Numbered from the stretch's first letter, positions 8,159-16,832 are shown. The stretch: DNA of 64,000 nucleotides from Clostridiales bacterium (GCA_003343625.1 QAKV01000022.1:1-64000); one strand, 5' to 3'. Translations and numbers: made by a program. Notes: generated from the sequence alone by a model not told the origin.

Positions 8159-10168
8159 ATGAACAGAATTGGAAGACGCATACTGGTAACGGGATTGGCA
8201 TTCTGCCTGGCGGCGCCTGTGCTGCCGGGGACGATGATGGTGCGGGCGACGGAGCCGGCGGCTACGACAGAAGCGGCGCCATCAGAGGAAGAAATAAACG
8301 CTGCTAAAGAAAAGCTGATGGAACTCTTGGATAAATATTCTGGAGAAAAGATAAAGCAATTAGTCAGTGATGCAATTAAGAAGATTAATCAGAAAGACGA
8401 TATCACTACGACTTGGTTGGACGACCTGATAGCCGATACGGAGGAACAGGCAAAGATTTGGGGGGCGCAGACAGCTCCGACCACTCCGCCCTCCACTGAC
8501 AGTTCCTCAGGCAATTCTTCCGGCAGTTCCTCTTCCGGATCATCCGACAGCGATGAGGACGACTATATCGATGACGATATGCGGGAAGACGCTTATGTGG
8601 AGCTGATCAACTACAAGGATTCCCTGATCGCCCGGGAGAATCCGGAACAATACATTCTGGATGAGCTGGATGACATTTTCTACAGTGCCAATGTCTATAT
8701 CGCCAACTCCGAAACCCTGACGGAAGAGCAGTTGTGGGCTTATGTGGGGACCATCAAGGGCCAGATGGATGCGGCTGTGGAAAAGAGCGGCTCCGTCACC
8801 ACCACCACGGAATTTCTGACTCTGGCGGATAACTGGCAGACCCCTGTGGTCTCCTATGGGCAGCAGGTCAACATTGTCCTGCCTTTGATCAACCTGGGAG
8901 AGGAATGGCTGACGGATCTTCTGGTCGAGCCTGAGGTTTCCAACGATGTGAACGAATGGCCTTTTAAGCCGGATAGCACCGGCTACACCCAAAATTTCAA
9001 CGAAATTCCGGGCTGCGCCACGAAACTTTATGAGGAAGCGGTGTTTAACCGCAGGGAACTGACCTGGACTTTTACGGCCAGGGAGGATGTGCTGACGGGA
9101 TACTATCCGCTGAAATTCAAGGTATGGTATTCCAAAGACGGTATCCGCTGCGAGGAGCCGGCTGAGGTTTCCGTCTACGTCTACTGTCAGGGCAAGCCGG
9201 GGAGCGGCCGCATCGGCATGAGCGAACAGACCAATGTTTCTCAGCCCAGAATCGTGGTGACGGGATTTGAAACGGATCCCGCAGAAGTGTATGCAGGGGA
9301 TACTTTTATGCTCAACATCCACGTGAAGAATACCTCCCCCGATACAGCGGTGAACAACGTGCTCTTCGATCTGGAAGCCGTGGAAGGCGGAACCGAGAGC
9401 AGCAGCGGCACCGTGACCAACAGCTATGCAGCGTTTCTGCCCACTTCCGGCTCCAGCTCCATCTATATCGACAGGATGCCGGCGGGCAGCACCAGCGACC
9501 TGAAAATCGAAATGCAGGCCAAAGCGGATCTGTCCCAGAAGCCCTATGTGGTGACGGTGAAAATGAAATACGACACGGATCTGAAAGCGGATCTGACGGA
9601 TGAGGCGAAGGTGTCCATTCCGGTGAAACAGGAATCCAAATATGATTCCAGCACCCCGGAAATTAACCCTTCCAATATCATGGTGGGCGAACAGTCCAAC
9701 GTCATGTTCCAGATTTATAATACCGGCAAAACGACTCTGTACAACGTGCAGGTGAAGTTCGAAGCGGATAGCGTGGAGGGCGGGGATACCTTTATCGGAA
9801 ATCTGCAGCCCGGGGCCACCGGCAACGTGGACGCAATGGTCACCGGAATCGCGGCCACCATGGATGATGGCACGGTTAAAGCCGTGATCACCTATGAGGA
9901 TGAAGCCGGGAATCAGACCAGGGAAGAAAAGAATATCACGATTTTCGTCTCTGACATCCCCGTGGATGATGGCATGATGATGGATCCGATGCCTATGGAA
10001 GAAGAGAAGACCGGCCCCGGCATGGGCGTTGTCATCGCCATCGCTCTGGGCATTGTGGTCGTCGCAGCGGCGGCTGTCGTGGCGATGCTCAGGATCCGGA
10101 AAAAGAAAAAGGCCGCGAAGCAGCTGGCGGAGGATCTGATGGATCTGGATAAGGACGAAACGTTATGA
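8159..10168 (+). CDS. large membrane-anchored extracellular protein linked to a MacB-type transporter
   Basis: 669 residues. It has a Sec signal sequence (residues 1-31, ending in MMVRATEP), a Ser-rich linker around 115-135, several beta-rich domains from about residue 210 to 610 resembling the CARDB/COG1361 type (FMLNIHVKNTSPDTAVNNV, VMFQIYNTGKTTLYNV), and a C-terminal membrane helix (about 627-648) followed by RKKKKAAKQ. Topology is therefore outside with a short cytoplasmic tail. It lies between the ATPase and permease genes and overlaps the permease start (ATGA), so it probably acts as an extracellular adaptor, a role MacA plays in other systems. The function is inferred from position. 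Confidence 0.8.
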   Translation: MNRIGRRILVTGLAFCLAAPVLPGTMMVRATEPAATTEAAPSEEEINAAKEKLMELLDKYSGEKIKQLVSDAIKKINQKDDITTTWLDDLIADTEEQAKIWGAQTAPTTPPSTDSSSGNSSGSSSSGSSDSDEDDYIDDDMREDAYVELINYKDSLIARENPEQYILDELDDIFYSANVYIANSETLTEEQLWAYVGTIKGQMDAAVEKSGSVTTTTEFLTLADNWQTPVVSYGQQVNIVLPLINLGEEWLTDLLVEPEVSNDVNEWPFKPDSTGYTQNFNEIPGCATKLYEEAVFNRRELTWTFTAREDVLTGYYPLKFKVWYSKDGIRCEEPAEVSVYVYCQGKPGSGRIGMSEQTNVSQPRIVVTGFETDPAEVYAGDTFMLNIHVKNTSPDTAVNNVLFDLEAVEGGTESSSGTVTNSYAAFLPTSGSSSIYIDRMPAGSTSDLKIEMQAKADLSQKPYVVTVKMKYDTDLKADLTDEAKVSIPVKQESKYDSSTPEINPSNIMVGEQSNVMFQIYNTGKTTLYNVQVKFEADSVEGGDTFIGNLQPGATGNVDAMVTGIAATMDDGTVKAVITYEDEAGNQTREEKNITIFVSDIPVDDGMMMDPMPMEEEKTGPGMGVVIAIALGIVVVAAAAVVAMLRIRKKKKAAKQLAEDLMDLDKDETL

Positions 10169-11565
10169 GGATTCTGGACTTGCTGCGGATGAGTTCCAGC
10201 AGCCTGTGGAAAAGAAAATTCAGGACAGTGCTCACCGTATTGGGCGTGGTCATCGGTACGGCGTCTATCGTGGTGATGATTTCCCTGGGGCTGGGCCTGA
10301 ACCGGGCGACTATGGAGCAGATCGAGCAGTCCGGCGGCCTGACTACGATACAGGTCATGGAAGGCTACGGAGGATCGAGCGCTTCCGGAGGTGCAGTGTC
10401 TGTGATGATCTCAGGCACTTCCTCTTCGGATGATCAGGTCAACCGGTTGGACGACTCCGTGGTGGAAATGTTGAAAGGGCTGGAGCATGTGGAGAGCGTA
10501 GTACCGATCCTGCAGGTCAGCGCCATCGGTAAATACGGTCCCTATGAGGCTTACTTAAACATTCAGGGGATGCCTGCGGAAGGGCTGAAGGAACTGAATA
10601 TCCAAGTGGGCGAGGGACATCTCCCCACGGATTCCTCCGAACTGGAATTCTTTTACGGAAATCAGGTGGCAGCGGATTTTTACAATCCCAAAACGTATGA
10701 ATACCCCTATTATGAAACCGGGGAATACGCGGTGGATTTCATGAAGGATACGGTGTTCATCATTTTCGACCAGCAGGCCTACTATGCCAGCCAGAATCAG
10801 AATCAAAATCCGGGACAGGACAGCGGTACGTCGGTGCAGCCGCCCAAAAAATACCTCATTCCCACGGCTGGTGTGGAAAAGCCAAATGACGAAAATACCT
10901 GGAGCTCTTACGGCTATCGGGTGCTGTGCGATCTGGATGCGCTCAAGACCACGCTGAAGAGGGTCTTCCGCAACAAAGCCATTCCGGGACAACCCACCAC
11001 TTCCAGCGGAAAGCCCTATAAGGATATTTATTACAGCGAAGTGGACGTGAACGTGGACGACATCGACCACGTAAAAGAAGTGCAGGAGCTGATCCAGAGT
11101 ATGGGATATCAAACCTACAGCAACGCGGAATGGGTGCAGTCCACCCAGCAGCAGTACGCCAACATTCAGGCGATGCTCGGCGGAATCGGCGCGGTCTCCC
11201 TTCTGGTGGCTGCCATCGGTATCACCAATACGATGATGATGTCCATCTATGAGCGGACGAAGGAGATCGGCGTCATGAAGGTGCTGGGCTGCGATATGCG
11301 CAACATCCAGGCCATGTTTCTGATCGAGGCAGCCTATATCGGATTCATCGGAGGCGTAGTGGGCCTGGGCCTGAGTTATGGAATTTCGGCGATCATCAAC
11401 AAAGCCGTGGCGGCCAGCGGGAATATGACGAACCTCTCTTATATCCCGATCTGGCTTGCGGGAGCGGCTGTCATTTTCGCGGTGATCATCGGTATGGTGG
11501 CGGGATTTTTCCCTTCCAGACGGGCGATGAAGCTGAGCCCTCTGGCCGCAATTCGAAACGAATAG
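10165..11565 (+). CDS. ABC transporter permease, MacB/FtsX type
   Basis: 466 residues. An N-terminal membrane helix (about residues 18-40, TVLTVLGVVIGTASIVVMI) is followed by a long extracellular MacB-type periplasmic-core domain to about residue 330, then three membrane helices in the FtsX domain (GAVSLLVAAIGITNTMMMS, IGFIGGVVGLGLSY, AAVIFAVIIGMVAGFFPSRR). The motif YERTKEIGVMKVLGC is characteristic of this family. The start overlaps the stop of the exported protein gene. It should pair with the ATPase encoded at 7393. Confidence 0.93.
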   Translation: MRILDLLRMSSSSLWKRKFRTVLTVLGVVIGTASIVVMISLGLGLNRATMEQIEQSGGLTTIQVMEGYGGSSASGGAVSVMISGTSSSDDQVNRLDDSVVEMLKGLEHVESVVPILQVSAIGKYGPYEAYLNIQGMPAEGLKELNIQVGEGHLPTDSSELEFFYGNQVAADFYNPKTYEYPYYETGEYAVDFMKDTVFIIFDQQAYYASQNQNQNPGQDSGTSVQPPKKYLIPTAGVEKPNDENTWSSYGYRVLCDLDALKTTLKRVFRNKAIPGQPTTSSGKPYKDIYYSEVDVNVDDIDHVKEVQELIQSMGYQTYSNAEWVQSTQQQYANIQAMLGGIGAVSLLVAAIGITNTMMMSIYERTKEIGVMKVLGCDMRNIQAMFLIEAAYIGFIGGVVGLGLSYGISAIINKAVAASGNMTNLSYIPIWLAGAAVIFAVIIGMVAGFFPSRRAMKLSPLAAIRNE

Positions 11566-11585
11566 AAAGAAAAAAGAGGGGCAAG

Positions 11586-12233
11586 ATGAAGAAAAAGCCT
11601 TTCGTGGGTATCCTTTTGGCCGTGGGGATTTTGAGCGGCTGCGGCGGCGTTTCGGCAGAGACGCTCGCAACGGAGGAATCCGTTCCGCAGACCGGACAGA
11701 CCGTCGCTGCGGCTTTGGAAACGGAAATCGAGACAAAATCTGCCGGGGAGGCGGAATCGGAATCCGTGGCGGACTCCGCCGGGGAAACGGACTCTGCGGT
11801 TACAGCGGCGGAAAAAGACGAAGTTTCAACCGTGGTGGAAAGGCAGGACGCCCAGTCCATTCCGGACGGAATGGCTGTTTGGAACAATCTCCCCTTTTTC
11901 TGGAATGATGCGGAATGGGAACTGGTCACCTGCGTGACTCAGGAGGCGGTGGCCACGGGAGAGTTCGCGCCCGACGACAGCTGCCGTTTCCTCATCAAGG
12001 CTGTTTCCCCGGAAGGGGAATATTGCCTGTTCGACGAACAGGTACAGTTGGGAACGCCCGCGGCGGATGTGTGGACGGATCAACAGAATCGTCTGCATAT
12101 TGTGATCAGGGATTCCAGAACCGCCCGGTATCGGATCACGGATTTTTCGTTCGACGAACGGGAGAGCGCATTTTATGGCGTCACAGAGATGGATTACGAC
12201 GGGATCAATTACTGGGGCAGCCTGGAGTTTTGA
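11586..12233 (+). CDS. lipoprotein of unknown function
   Basis: 215 residues. The lipobox ILSGC at residues 17-21 directs lipid attachment. A Thr/Ser/Glu-rich low-complexity segment (about 25-85) acts as a spacer, and a folded C-terminal part (from SIPDGMAVWNNLPFFW) is rich in beta strand patterns. I do not recognise the domain. It follows the MacB-type permease by 20 bases and is probably part of that operon as a surface accessory. Its last 29 bases overlap the end of the convergent gene on the minus strand. Confidence 0.7.
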   Translation: MKKKPFVGILLAVGILSGCGGVSAETLATEESVPQTGQTVAAALETEIETKSAGEAESESVADSAGETDSAVTAAEKDEVSTVVERQDAQSIPDGMAVWNNLPFFWNDAEWELVTCVTQEAVATGEFAPDDSCRFLIKAVSPEGEYCLFDEQVQLGTPAADVWTDQQNRLHIVIRDSRTARYRITDFSFDERESAFYGVTEMDYDGINYWGSLEF

Positions 12234-12711
12234 GAGTTCGAACCGGGTTGCCATGTTCCCGGATCAGGCGAAGCAGATCCTGCGTCCGGAGAACGATGGT
12301 AGCCGTGTTGTCGTTGGGATGGATGCCGATCAGCCCGGGATCCTTCAAAAACGATTCATCGAGGAAGAGCTCCGCCTTTCTGTCCGTATCGTTGAGCAGA
12401 CCGAAAGGGCTGACAGCTCCTCTCGACAAATGTAAAATCTCCATCAGTTCTTCTTCTGAGGCAAAAGACAATGCTCTTGTATTGTTCTTTTGCCTCAACT
12501 CTTTTAAATTCACCTTTTGGTCGCCCTTGACGGAGACCAGATAATAGTGCAGCTTTTTGTCATCCCGCAGGAAGAGATTTTTCGCCTCAGCTTCCGGATG
12601 GGACAAATTGACCTCGGAGAGCTCATCCATGTGAAATACAGCTGGATGCTCTGTGACTTCAAATTCGATCCCATGGGAACGCAAATATGCGTAAATTTCC
12701 TGCTTATCCAT
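12205..12711 (-). CDS. Cys/Ala-tRNA(Pro) deacylase of the PrdX/ProXp-ala family
   Basis: 168 residues of the YbaK/ProRS-associated domain family. It should hydrolyse alanine wrongly attached to tRNA(Pro) in trans. Visible family features are EFEVTEHPAVFHMDEL at the N-terminus, the conserved lysine in KNLFLRDDKKLHYYL, and GAVSPFGLLND followed by GIHPNDNTATIVL. The end is convergent with and overlaps the lipoprotein gene by 29 bases. The gene stands 11 bases downstream of the EFR1-type gene and could be co-transcribed with it. Confidence 0.9.
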   Translation of the reverse strand: MDKQEIYAYLRSHGIEFEVTEHPAVFHMDELSEVNLSHPEAEAKNLFLRDDKKLHYYLVSVKGDQKVNLKELRQKNNTRALSFASEEELMEILHLSRGAVSPFGLLNDTDRKAELFLDESFLKDPGLIGIHPNDNTATIVLRTQDLLRLIREHGNPVRTLKTPGCPSN

Positions 12712-12722
12712 TTTTTCCCCTA

Positions 12723-13505
12723 CTATAAGAAATCCTCTACCTGTCTGGGTTCGGAACAGTTGGCTTCCAGCCAGGCTTTGGTCTCATCCGCATGGAAAGA
12801 GCGGGCTTTGGAAGGACAGACGAAGCTACAGCGCATGCAGTTGATGCATTTGTCCGTATCGATAGAGAGAGTTTCCCGATCGATGGCGCCGGTGGGACAG
12901 GAAGAAGCGCACAGCCCACAGCCGGTGCAAAGGGATTTATCCAGAAACTTGGGCACATCTTTTTGGGGCTTGGCGTCCGGAGCCGGGTTGCCGGGCACGT
13001 CTGCAATTTCGAAACGGTCATATTCGAATTTTGCCTTCAGCGCGTTCGCAAATCCGGAAATGGCGCTCAGATCGGCCACGTTCGGCCTGCCAGCGCCGAC
13101 CTTTTCGGAGAAGACATGGGGGATAACACAGGCGATGGCGCCCACCGGAAGGAAACCCTGTCGGATCATGAGAGCCTTCAGCTGTGCCAGAGCATCCTCG
13201 TAGTCGCGATTGCCGTAACATGCGAGAAGAACACAGGGAGTCTGATTGCCGTGCAGGTTTTCGAACAGTTCTTTCACAGGAGGAAGCTGACCTCCGTAAA
13301 CGGGCGCGCCCGCGATGACGAGATCGCTGTCGGAAAAATAATGTTGAATTTCCCGGGCAGAGGGAAAGGTGAGGTCGAGTTTTTGGATTTTTTCGCTGGC
13401 GATATTTAAACTCAGCTGTTCTGCCAGAATGCTGGCCGCATGGGCGGTGCCATAGGTAGGGCTGAAAATCGCCTTATAAATGGTATAGGATCTGAAATTA
13501 TGCAT
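12723..13505 (-). CDS. EFR1-type protein: flavodoxin-like domain with two 4Fe-4S clusters
   Basis: 260 residues. The N-terminal 165 residues look like a flavodoxin fold (IFSPTYGTAHAASI, VIAGAPVYGGQLPPV). The C-terminus has two ferredoxin motifs, CTGCGLCASSCPTGAI and CINCMRCSFVCPSKA, each with four cysteines for a 4Fe-4S cluster. This is the EFR1 ferredoxin group, electron-transfer proteins of anaerobes with unknown partners. The start at 13505 is chosen over longer in-frame starts because GGAGGCG precedes it by a few bases and the fold begins there. It shares direction with the LUD gene upstream. Confidence 0.88.
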   Translation of the reverse strand: MHNFRSYTIYKAIFSPTYGTAHAASILAEQLSLNIASEKIQKLDLTFPSAREIQHYFSDSDLVIAGAPVYGGQLPPVKELFENLHGNQTPCVLLACYGNRDYEDALAQLKALMIRQGFLPVGAIACVIPHVFSEKVGAGRPNVADLSAISGFANALKAKFEYDRFEIADVPGNPAPDAKPQKDVPKFLDKSLCTGCGLCASSCPTGAIDRETLSIDTDKCINCMRCSFVCPSKARSFHADETKAWLEANCSEPRQVEDFL

Positions 13506-13573
13506 AATTACGCCTCCTGAGTAAAACTTGTCGCACAAATGTTCATGAAATAAGGCTATCCCTGATCGGCGGT

Positions 13574-14209
13574 CTAAAAGCCCAGCTCCTGGCCGACCAA
13601 AAAGACCTTGATTCGTCCGGCGTGGCGGGAACGTCGGGTCACTACGATCTGGTTGCAGAAACAGCCCGGAGAAAGGCAGTCCGCGCAGGTTCCGGTGACA
13701 GCGCATGGAGTGTTCATGTTCAACCGGATCGCGTTGGCCGGACAGGCTTGAGTGCGGATTCGCTTGACGGCGCAGTCCAGATCTTTGACTACTTTATTCA
13801 TCCCCACGAGCAGCATGACATGCTGCGGCCCGTGAATCAGACAGGCGACACGGTTCCCGTTTCCGTCGATATTGACCAGCTCTCCGTCCAGGGTGAGGGC
13901 GTTAGTGCTGCAAAAATAGAAATCGCTCATCACGGTTTTCGCGTAGACCTCCCGCCGCTCCTGATCGCTCTGCGCAGTTGACCGGTCGATCAGCGTATAC
14001 TTTCCCTTCTGAATCGCATCCATCATCCCGGACTCTGAGAGGCTGGCACTGCCGCCCCAGGACAGGACGCTCCCTTCCGGCATCATGGAAAGAATGGCTT
14101 TGACCATCGATGCGCAATCTTCGAAATAATATCCTTCCATGCCGCGCTTCTCCAGATTTTTGATGATCCCGGGAGCGGCCTTCGCGAAAGCCTGCTGCTT
14201 GTAATTCAT
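13574..14209 (-). CDS. LUD-domain (lactate utilization-type) protein
   Basis: 211 residues. The LUD/DUF162 domain is seen in YYFEDCASMVKAILSMMPEGSVLSWGGSASL, LIDRSTAQSD, FYFCSTNALTLDGELVN and GMNKVVKDLDCAVKRI. The C-terminal region has clustered cysteines (ACPANAIRLN, TGTCADCLSPGCFCNQ) that could bind a metal or cluster. Such small stand-alone LUD proteins are common in clostridia and have no proven activity. GGAGG six bases before 14209 fixes the start; this ribosome binding site is the end of a leader element shared with the gene at 34116. Confidence 0.88.
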   Translation of the reverse strand: MNYKQQAFAKAAPGIIKNLEKRGMEGYYFEDCASMVKAILSMMPEGSVLSWGGSASLSESGMMDAIQKGKYTLIDRSTAQSDQERREVYAKTVMSDFYFCSTNALTLDGELVNIDGNGNRVACLIHGPQHVMLLVGMNKVVKDLDCAVKRIRTQACPANAIRLNMNTPCAVTGTCADCLSPGCFCNQIVVTRRSRHAGRIKVFLVGQELGF

Positions 14210-14331
14210 AAAAACCTCCATTCCGGAGCGTCAGCGACGGGGCATGCCATCATAGCTATTTGTGACGCTCCGGCACAAATAGCCGTGTGAAAAATAAGCT
14301 ATCAGGCTTATTTTTCACACTATACCTCCCT
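14207..14331 (-). promoter_or_regulatory. leader element copy 1: alternative hairpins before the LUD gene
   Basis: Read on the minus strand, this has a perfect 15-base stem (14285-14299 with 14306-14320), then GCTATTTGTG (14274-14283 plus-strand complement) that can pair with CACAAATAGC (14255-14264), and an 11-base arm CCGGAGCGTCA that can instead pair with TGACGCTCCGG (arms 14263-14273 and 14223-14233). The last two structures share bases, so they exclude each other. The second arm ends three bases before the GGAGG of the LUD gene. A second copy with the same order is at 33976-34118. It looks like an RNA switch or a mobile leader; the ligand, if any, is unknown. Confidence 0.6.
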
Positions 14332-14498
14332 GCTAAAGTTGTTGATAAAAAATAGTATAGCACAGAAATGAATAAATGGAATAGAAAAGAAATTATCAGA
14401 AAATTCAAAATAATTTAAATAAATTGCTGTAAAATATATATGATATATTGTACAAAACAGAAAAAAGTATAATATATGAAGAAAAATCAGAAATTGTA

Positions 14499-14527
14499 TT
14501 GACAGAAGTACAATCCTCCACTATAAT
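14499..14527 (+). promoter_or_regulatory. consensus sigma-A promoter of a candidate non-coding RNA
   Basis: Perfect TTGACA at 14499-14504 and perfect TATAAT at 14522-14527 with a 17-base spacer. No coding region follows for more than 550 bases. Confidence 0.85.
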
Positions 14528-14533
14528 AAAACC

Positions 14534-15035
14534 ATAAACAAGAGAGAAGAGAAAACGACACAATAAAAAAAGAAAAGGAGGTAATTCCGCCGAAAGCATA
14601 ATCTTATCCACCCTTTGAAAACCGGTTATCCTGACAGAGAAAGAAAAGATGGAACCGAAGGTACAAGAAGCCTGAGGCGAGAAGTCGAAACAGATCTGAA
14701 AAGCCGCCGGAAAGGATAAGGGTACAAGCCAAAACTTCATAAAGAGTCTTTAAAGGGAATGAGAAGTTCCAGTACTTTAAAGAATTATCCAAGAAATATT
14801 ACAGAAGTTATCGAGTACACAGAAAAAAGTAACGCAAGGAAAGAGATATTTTAGGACGACAGGGAAACACGATGGAACGGAAAAGTCGTTGTAGGATGTC
14901 AGAAAATCGTTACAGTACGTAAGTACAAGTCAAGAAGGTTGGAAAGATACAGTAAAGTGGAGGTTTAGACCATTGGATAGCGTAGCATAGAAGCGGGTAT
15001 TGATCAAAAAGATGATTGATACCCGCTTCTGATTG
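14534..15035 (+). ncRNA. candidate large structured non-coding RNA, class unknown
   Basis: About 500 bases between a consensus promoter and a 12-base hairpin (14989-15000 with 15019-15030). No convincing reading frame is present on either strand. The stretch is purine-rich and lower in G+C than its neighbours. Internal complementarity includes CTTATCC near 14604 with GGATAAG near 14715. It lacks hallmarks I know for RNase P RNA, tmRNA, 6S RNA and SRP RNA. Length and host suggest comparison with large clostridial RNAs such as ROOL. The terminal hairpin has a weak T tract, so the 3' end is uncertain, and read-through into the GH3 gene is possible. Confidence 0.5.
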
Positions 15036-15089
15036 TGTTAGTCTATTGATAAATCAGTAGAAAAAGGGAAATGGAGCGGGTTTTCTTTC

Positions 15090-16433
15090 ATGTCGGGAAG
15101 AGATTCAAACAGAGAATACAGGAGAAAAAGGAGGATACGCAGCCAGATCATCTCATATAGCGTGATGGCGGTTGTGCTGATTGCGGTGATCGCCGGATGC
15201 GCGGTGGGAATCCGCGCGGCTGCAGGGATGATTCGGGAGAAAAGAGAGGCCAAAGAAGCGTCCATTCAGGCGGCGGAGGAGTCGGCCAGAGCGGAAGAAT
15301 CTGCACAGGCGCAGTCCGCCGTGGAGGAGCTTCTTGGAATGGAAAGCACCGAGGCGGAGACAGCCGTGGAATATACGCCCGAAGATGCTCTCAATGAGAT
15401 GGTGGAAGAGAGCGTTGCGGGGATGACGCTGGAGCAGAAAGTCGCGGGGCTGTTTTTTGTGACCCCGGAACAGCTGACCGGAGTGGGACAGGCAGTGCAG
15501 GCCGGAGAGGGTACGCAGGAGGCGCTCGCCACATGGCCGGTGGGCGGACTGGTTTATTTCAAACAGAATATTCAATCCGAAGAACAGCTGAGAGAGATGT
15601 TGGCCAATACCGCTTCCTATTCCACTTTCCCGATTTTTCTGGGAGTGGATGAGGAAGGCGGAAGAGTCGCCAGAGTGGCTGATGCCCTGGGACTGGAAAA
15701 TGTAGGCCCTATGGCGGACATCGGAAGCACCGGCGACGTACAGGCGGCCTATACGGCGAATCAAACTATCGGTACCTACCTTGCGTCCTATGGATTCAAT
15801 GTGGATTTCGCGCCTGTGGCGGATGTCCTGACCAATGAAGATAACGCTGTGATCGGGGATCGGGCTTTTTCGGGCGACCCGCAGACGGTGGCGGATATGG
15901 TGGCTGGCGCTGTGGAAGGGCTCCAGTCCGCCGGAGTCAGCGCATGCCTGAAGCATTTCCCGGGACACGGCGACACCGCAGGGGATTCCCATACCGGCGC
16001 TGCGGAAACAGACCGGACGAAGGAAGAGATGGACGCGGCGGAATTTTTGCCGTTTCGATCCGGAATCGAGACGGGAGCAGATATGGTGATGGTCGGGCAT
16101 ATCAGCGCTCCTTCTCTGACCGATGGGGAGAAAATCCCTGCCAGCCTTTCGGAAGAAATCATCACGGGGATCCTGCGGGAAGAACTGGGGTATGACGGCA
16201 TCGTCATAACGGACGCCATGAACATGGCGGCAGTGACGGATTACTATGAGGCGGATGTGGCCGCCATTATGGCGTTGAAGGCCGGAGCGGACATGATCCT
16301 CATGCCCGAGGATTTCCAGCAGGCTTACGAAGGGGTGCTGCAGGCAGTACAGGACGGAACCATCAGCCAGGAGAGGGTGGATGATTCGCTGAAACGGATT
16401 TACCGCGTGAAACTGCGGGATAAGATTTCCTGA
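15090..16433 (+). CDS. glycoside hydrolase family 3, probable beta-N-acetylhexosaminidase
   Basis: 447 residues. It is membrane-anchored or secreted: basic N-terminus RRKRRIRSQ, then a hydrophobic helix at residues 23-43. A Glu/Ala-rich linker precedes the GH3 (alpha/beta)8 barrel from about residue 105. FLGVDEEGGRVARV, KHFPGHGDTAGDSHTG and GIVITDAMNMAAVTDYY are the NagZ-type motifs, with the His/Asp pair of the catalytic loop in GHGDTAGDSH. It probably removes N-acetylglucosamine from peptidoglycan fragments or similar sugars outside the cell. No C-terminal beta domain is present, as usual for NagZ. Confidence 0.93.
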   Translation: MSGRDSNREYRRKRRIRSQIISYSVMAVVLIAVIAGCAVGIRAAAGMIREKREAKEASIQAAEESARAEESAQAQSAVEELLGMESTEAETAVEYTPEDALNEMVEESVAGMTLEQKVAGLFFVTPEQLTGVGQAVQAGEGTQEALATWPVGGLVYFKQNIQSEEQLREMLANTASYSTFPIFLGVDEEGGRVARVADALGLENVGPMADIGSTGDVQAAYTANQTIGTYLASYGFNVDFAPVADVLTNEDNAVIGDRAFSGDPQTVADMVAGAVEGLQSAGVSACLKHFPGHGDTAGDSHTGAAETDRTKEEMDAAEFLPFRSGIETGADMVMVGHISAPSLTDGEKIPASLSEEIITGILREELGYDGIVITDAMNMAAVTDYYEADVAAIMALKAGADMILMPEDFQQAYEGVLQAVQDGTISQERVDDSLKRIYRVKLRDKIS

Positions 16434-16441
16434 AAAAGCAG

Positions 16442-16470
16442 TTGACAAATCGCCTGAAAATGTGTATTAT
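16442..16470 (+). promoter_or_regulatory. promoter of tRNA-Gly
   Basis: TTGACA at 16442-16447 and TATTAT at 16465-16470 with a 17-base spacer; an overlapping TATAAT at 16468-16473 would give a longer spacer. It ends about 30 bases before the tRNA. Confidence 0.75.
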
Positions 16471-16500
16471 AATACCTGTCCATCGGTGCGATGGACGAAT

Positions 16501-16573
16501 GCGACAGTAGTACAGTTGGTAGTACGCCACCTTGCCAAGGTGGAGGTCGCGGGTTCGAGCCCCGTCTGTCGCT
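16501..16573 (+). tRNA. tRNA-Gly (anticodon GCC)
   Basis: A complete cloverleaf can be drawn: acceptor GCGACAG with CTGTCGC, D arm with AGTTGGTA, anticodon stem CCACC/GGTGG with loop TTGCCAA and anticodon GCC at 16534-16536, and T arm GCGGG-TTCGAGC-CCCGT. The discriminator base is T at 16573. CCA is not encoded. It decodes GGC and GGU. Confidence 0.97.
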
Positions 16574-16594
16574 TTCTTATAGAGTTAGTATCTG

Positions 16595-16627
16595 AGCGGA
16601 TTCCGGGAGTCGGAAGCCGCTTTTTTT
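16595..16627 (+). terminator. terminator of tRNA-Gly
   Basis: AGCGG and TTCC at 16595-16604 pair with GGAA and CCGCT at 16612-16621, followed directly by seven T. The T run is also the first part of the dispersed repeat that begins at 16621. Confidence 0.65.
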
Positions 16628-16714
16628 ATACGATAGGAAATTTCATTTCCTATCGTATAAAAAAAGACGCTCCGCTGAGGATGCGCACTCGCGCGAAAAG
16701 TAGGGTGTTGCCTG
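16621..16714 (+). repeat. dispersed 94-base palindromic repeat, copy 1
   Basis: The first 45 bases form a near-perfect inverted repeat (TTTTTTTATACGATAGGAAA with its complement), followed by a G+C-rich tail containing GACGCTCCGC and GCGCACTCGCGC. A second copy at 24361-24454 is identical except at one position (16704 G, 24444 A). After base 16714 the two loci diverge. It behaves like a REP or small MITE-type intergenic element. The 16715-16820 stretch after it holds nothing that I can identify. Confidence 0.85.
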
Positions 16715-16832
16715 GAATTTTCCCTGCCATTTTCGCAGTCAAAAAACCTGAAAACCTTTCCGAACAGCATAAAAATCATTCGATTTTCCCAGAATAACAA
16801 CAGAATGGAAGTGTCCGAAAAAGGAGGAACGC

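Noticed and set aside
10555..11736. 393-codon open frame on the minus strand opposite the MacB-type permease
   Set aside because: It is the shadow of a well-supported permease gene; the translation is rich in His, Arg and Ser without any domain pattern.
14405..14740. 111-codon minus-strand frame in the gene-free stretch
   Set aside because: It is A+T-rich and Phe/Leu/Ser-rich by composition, has no clear ribosome binding site and runs against the consensus promoter.
14534..15035. RNase P RNA, tmRNA or 6S RNA as identity for the candidate RNA
   Set aside because: The conserved sequence signatures of these RNAs that I know were not found.
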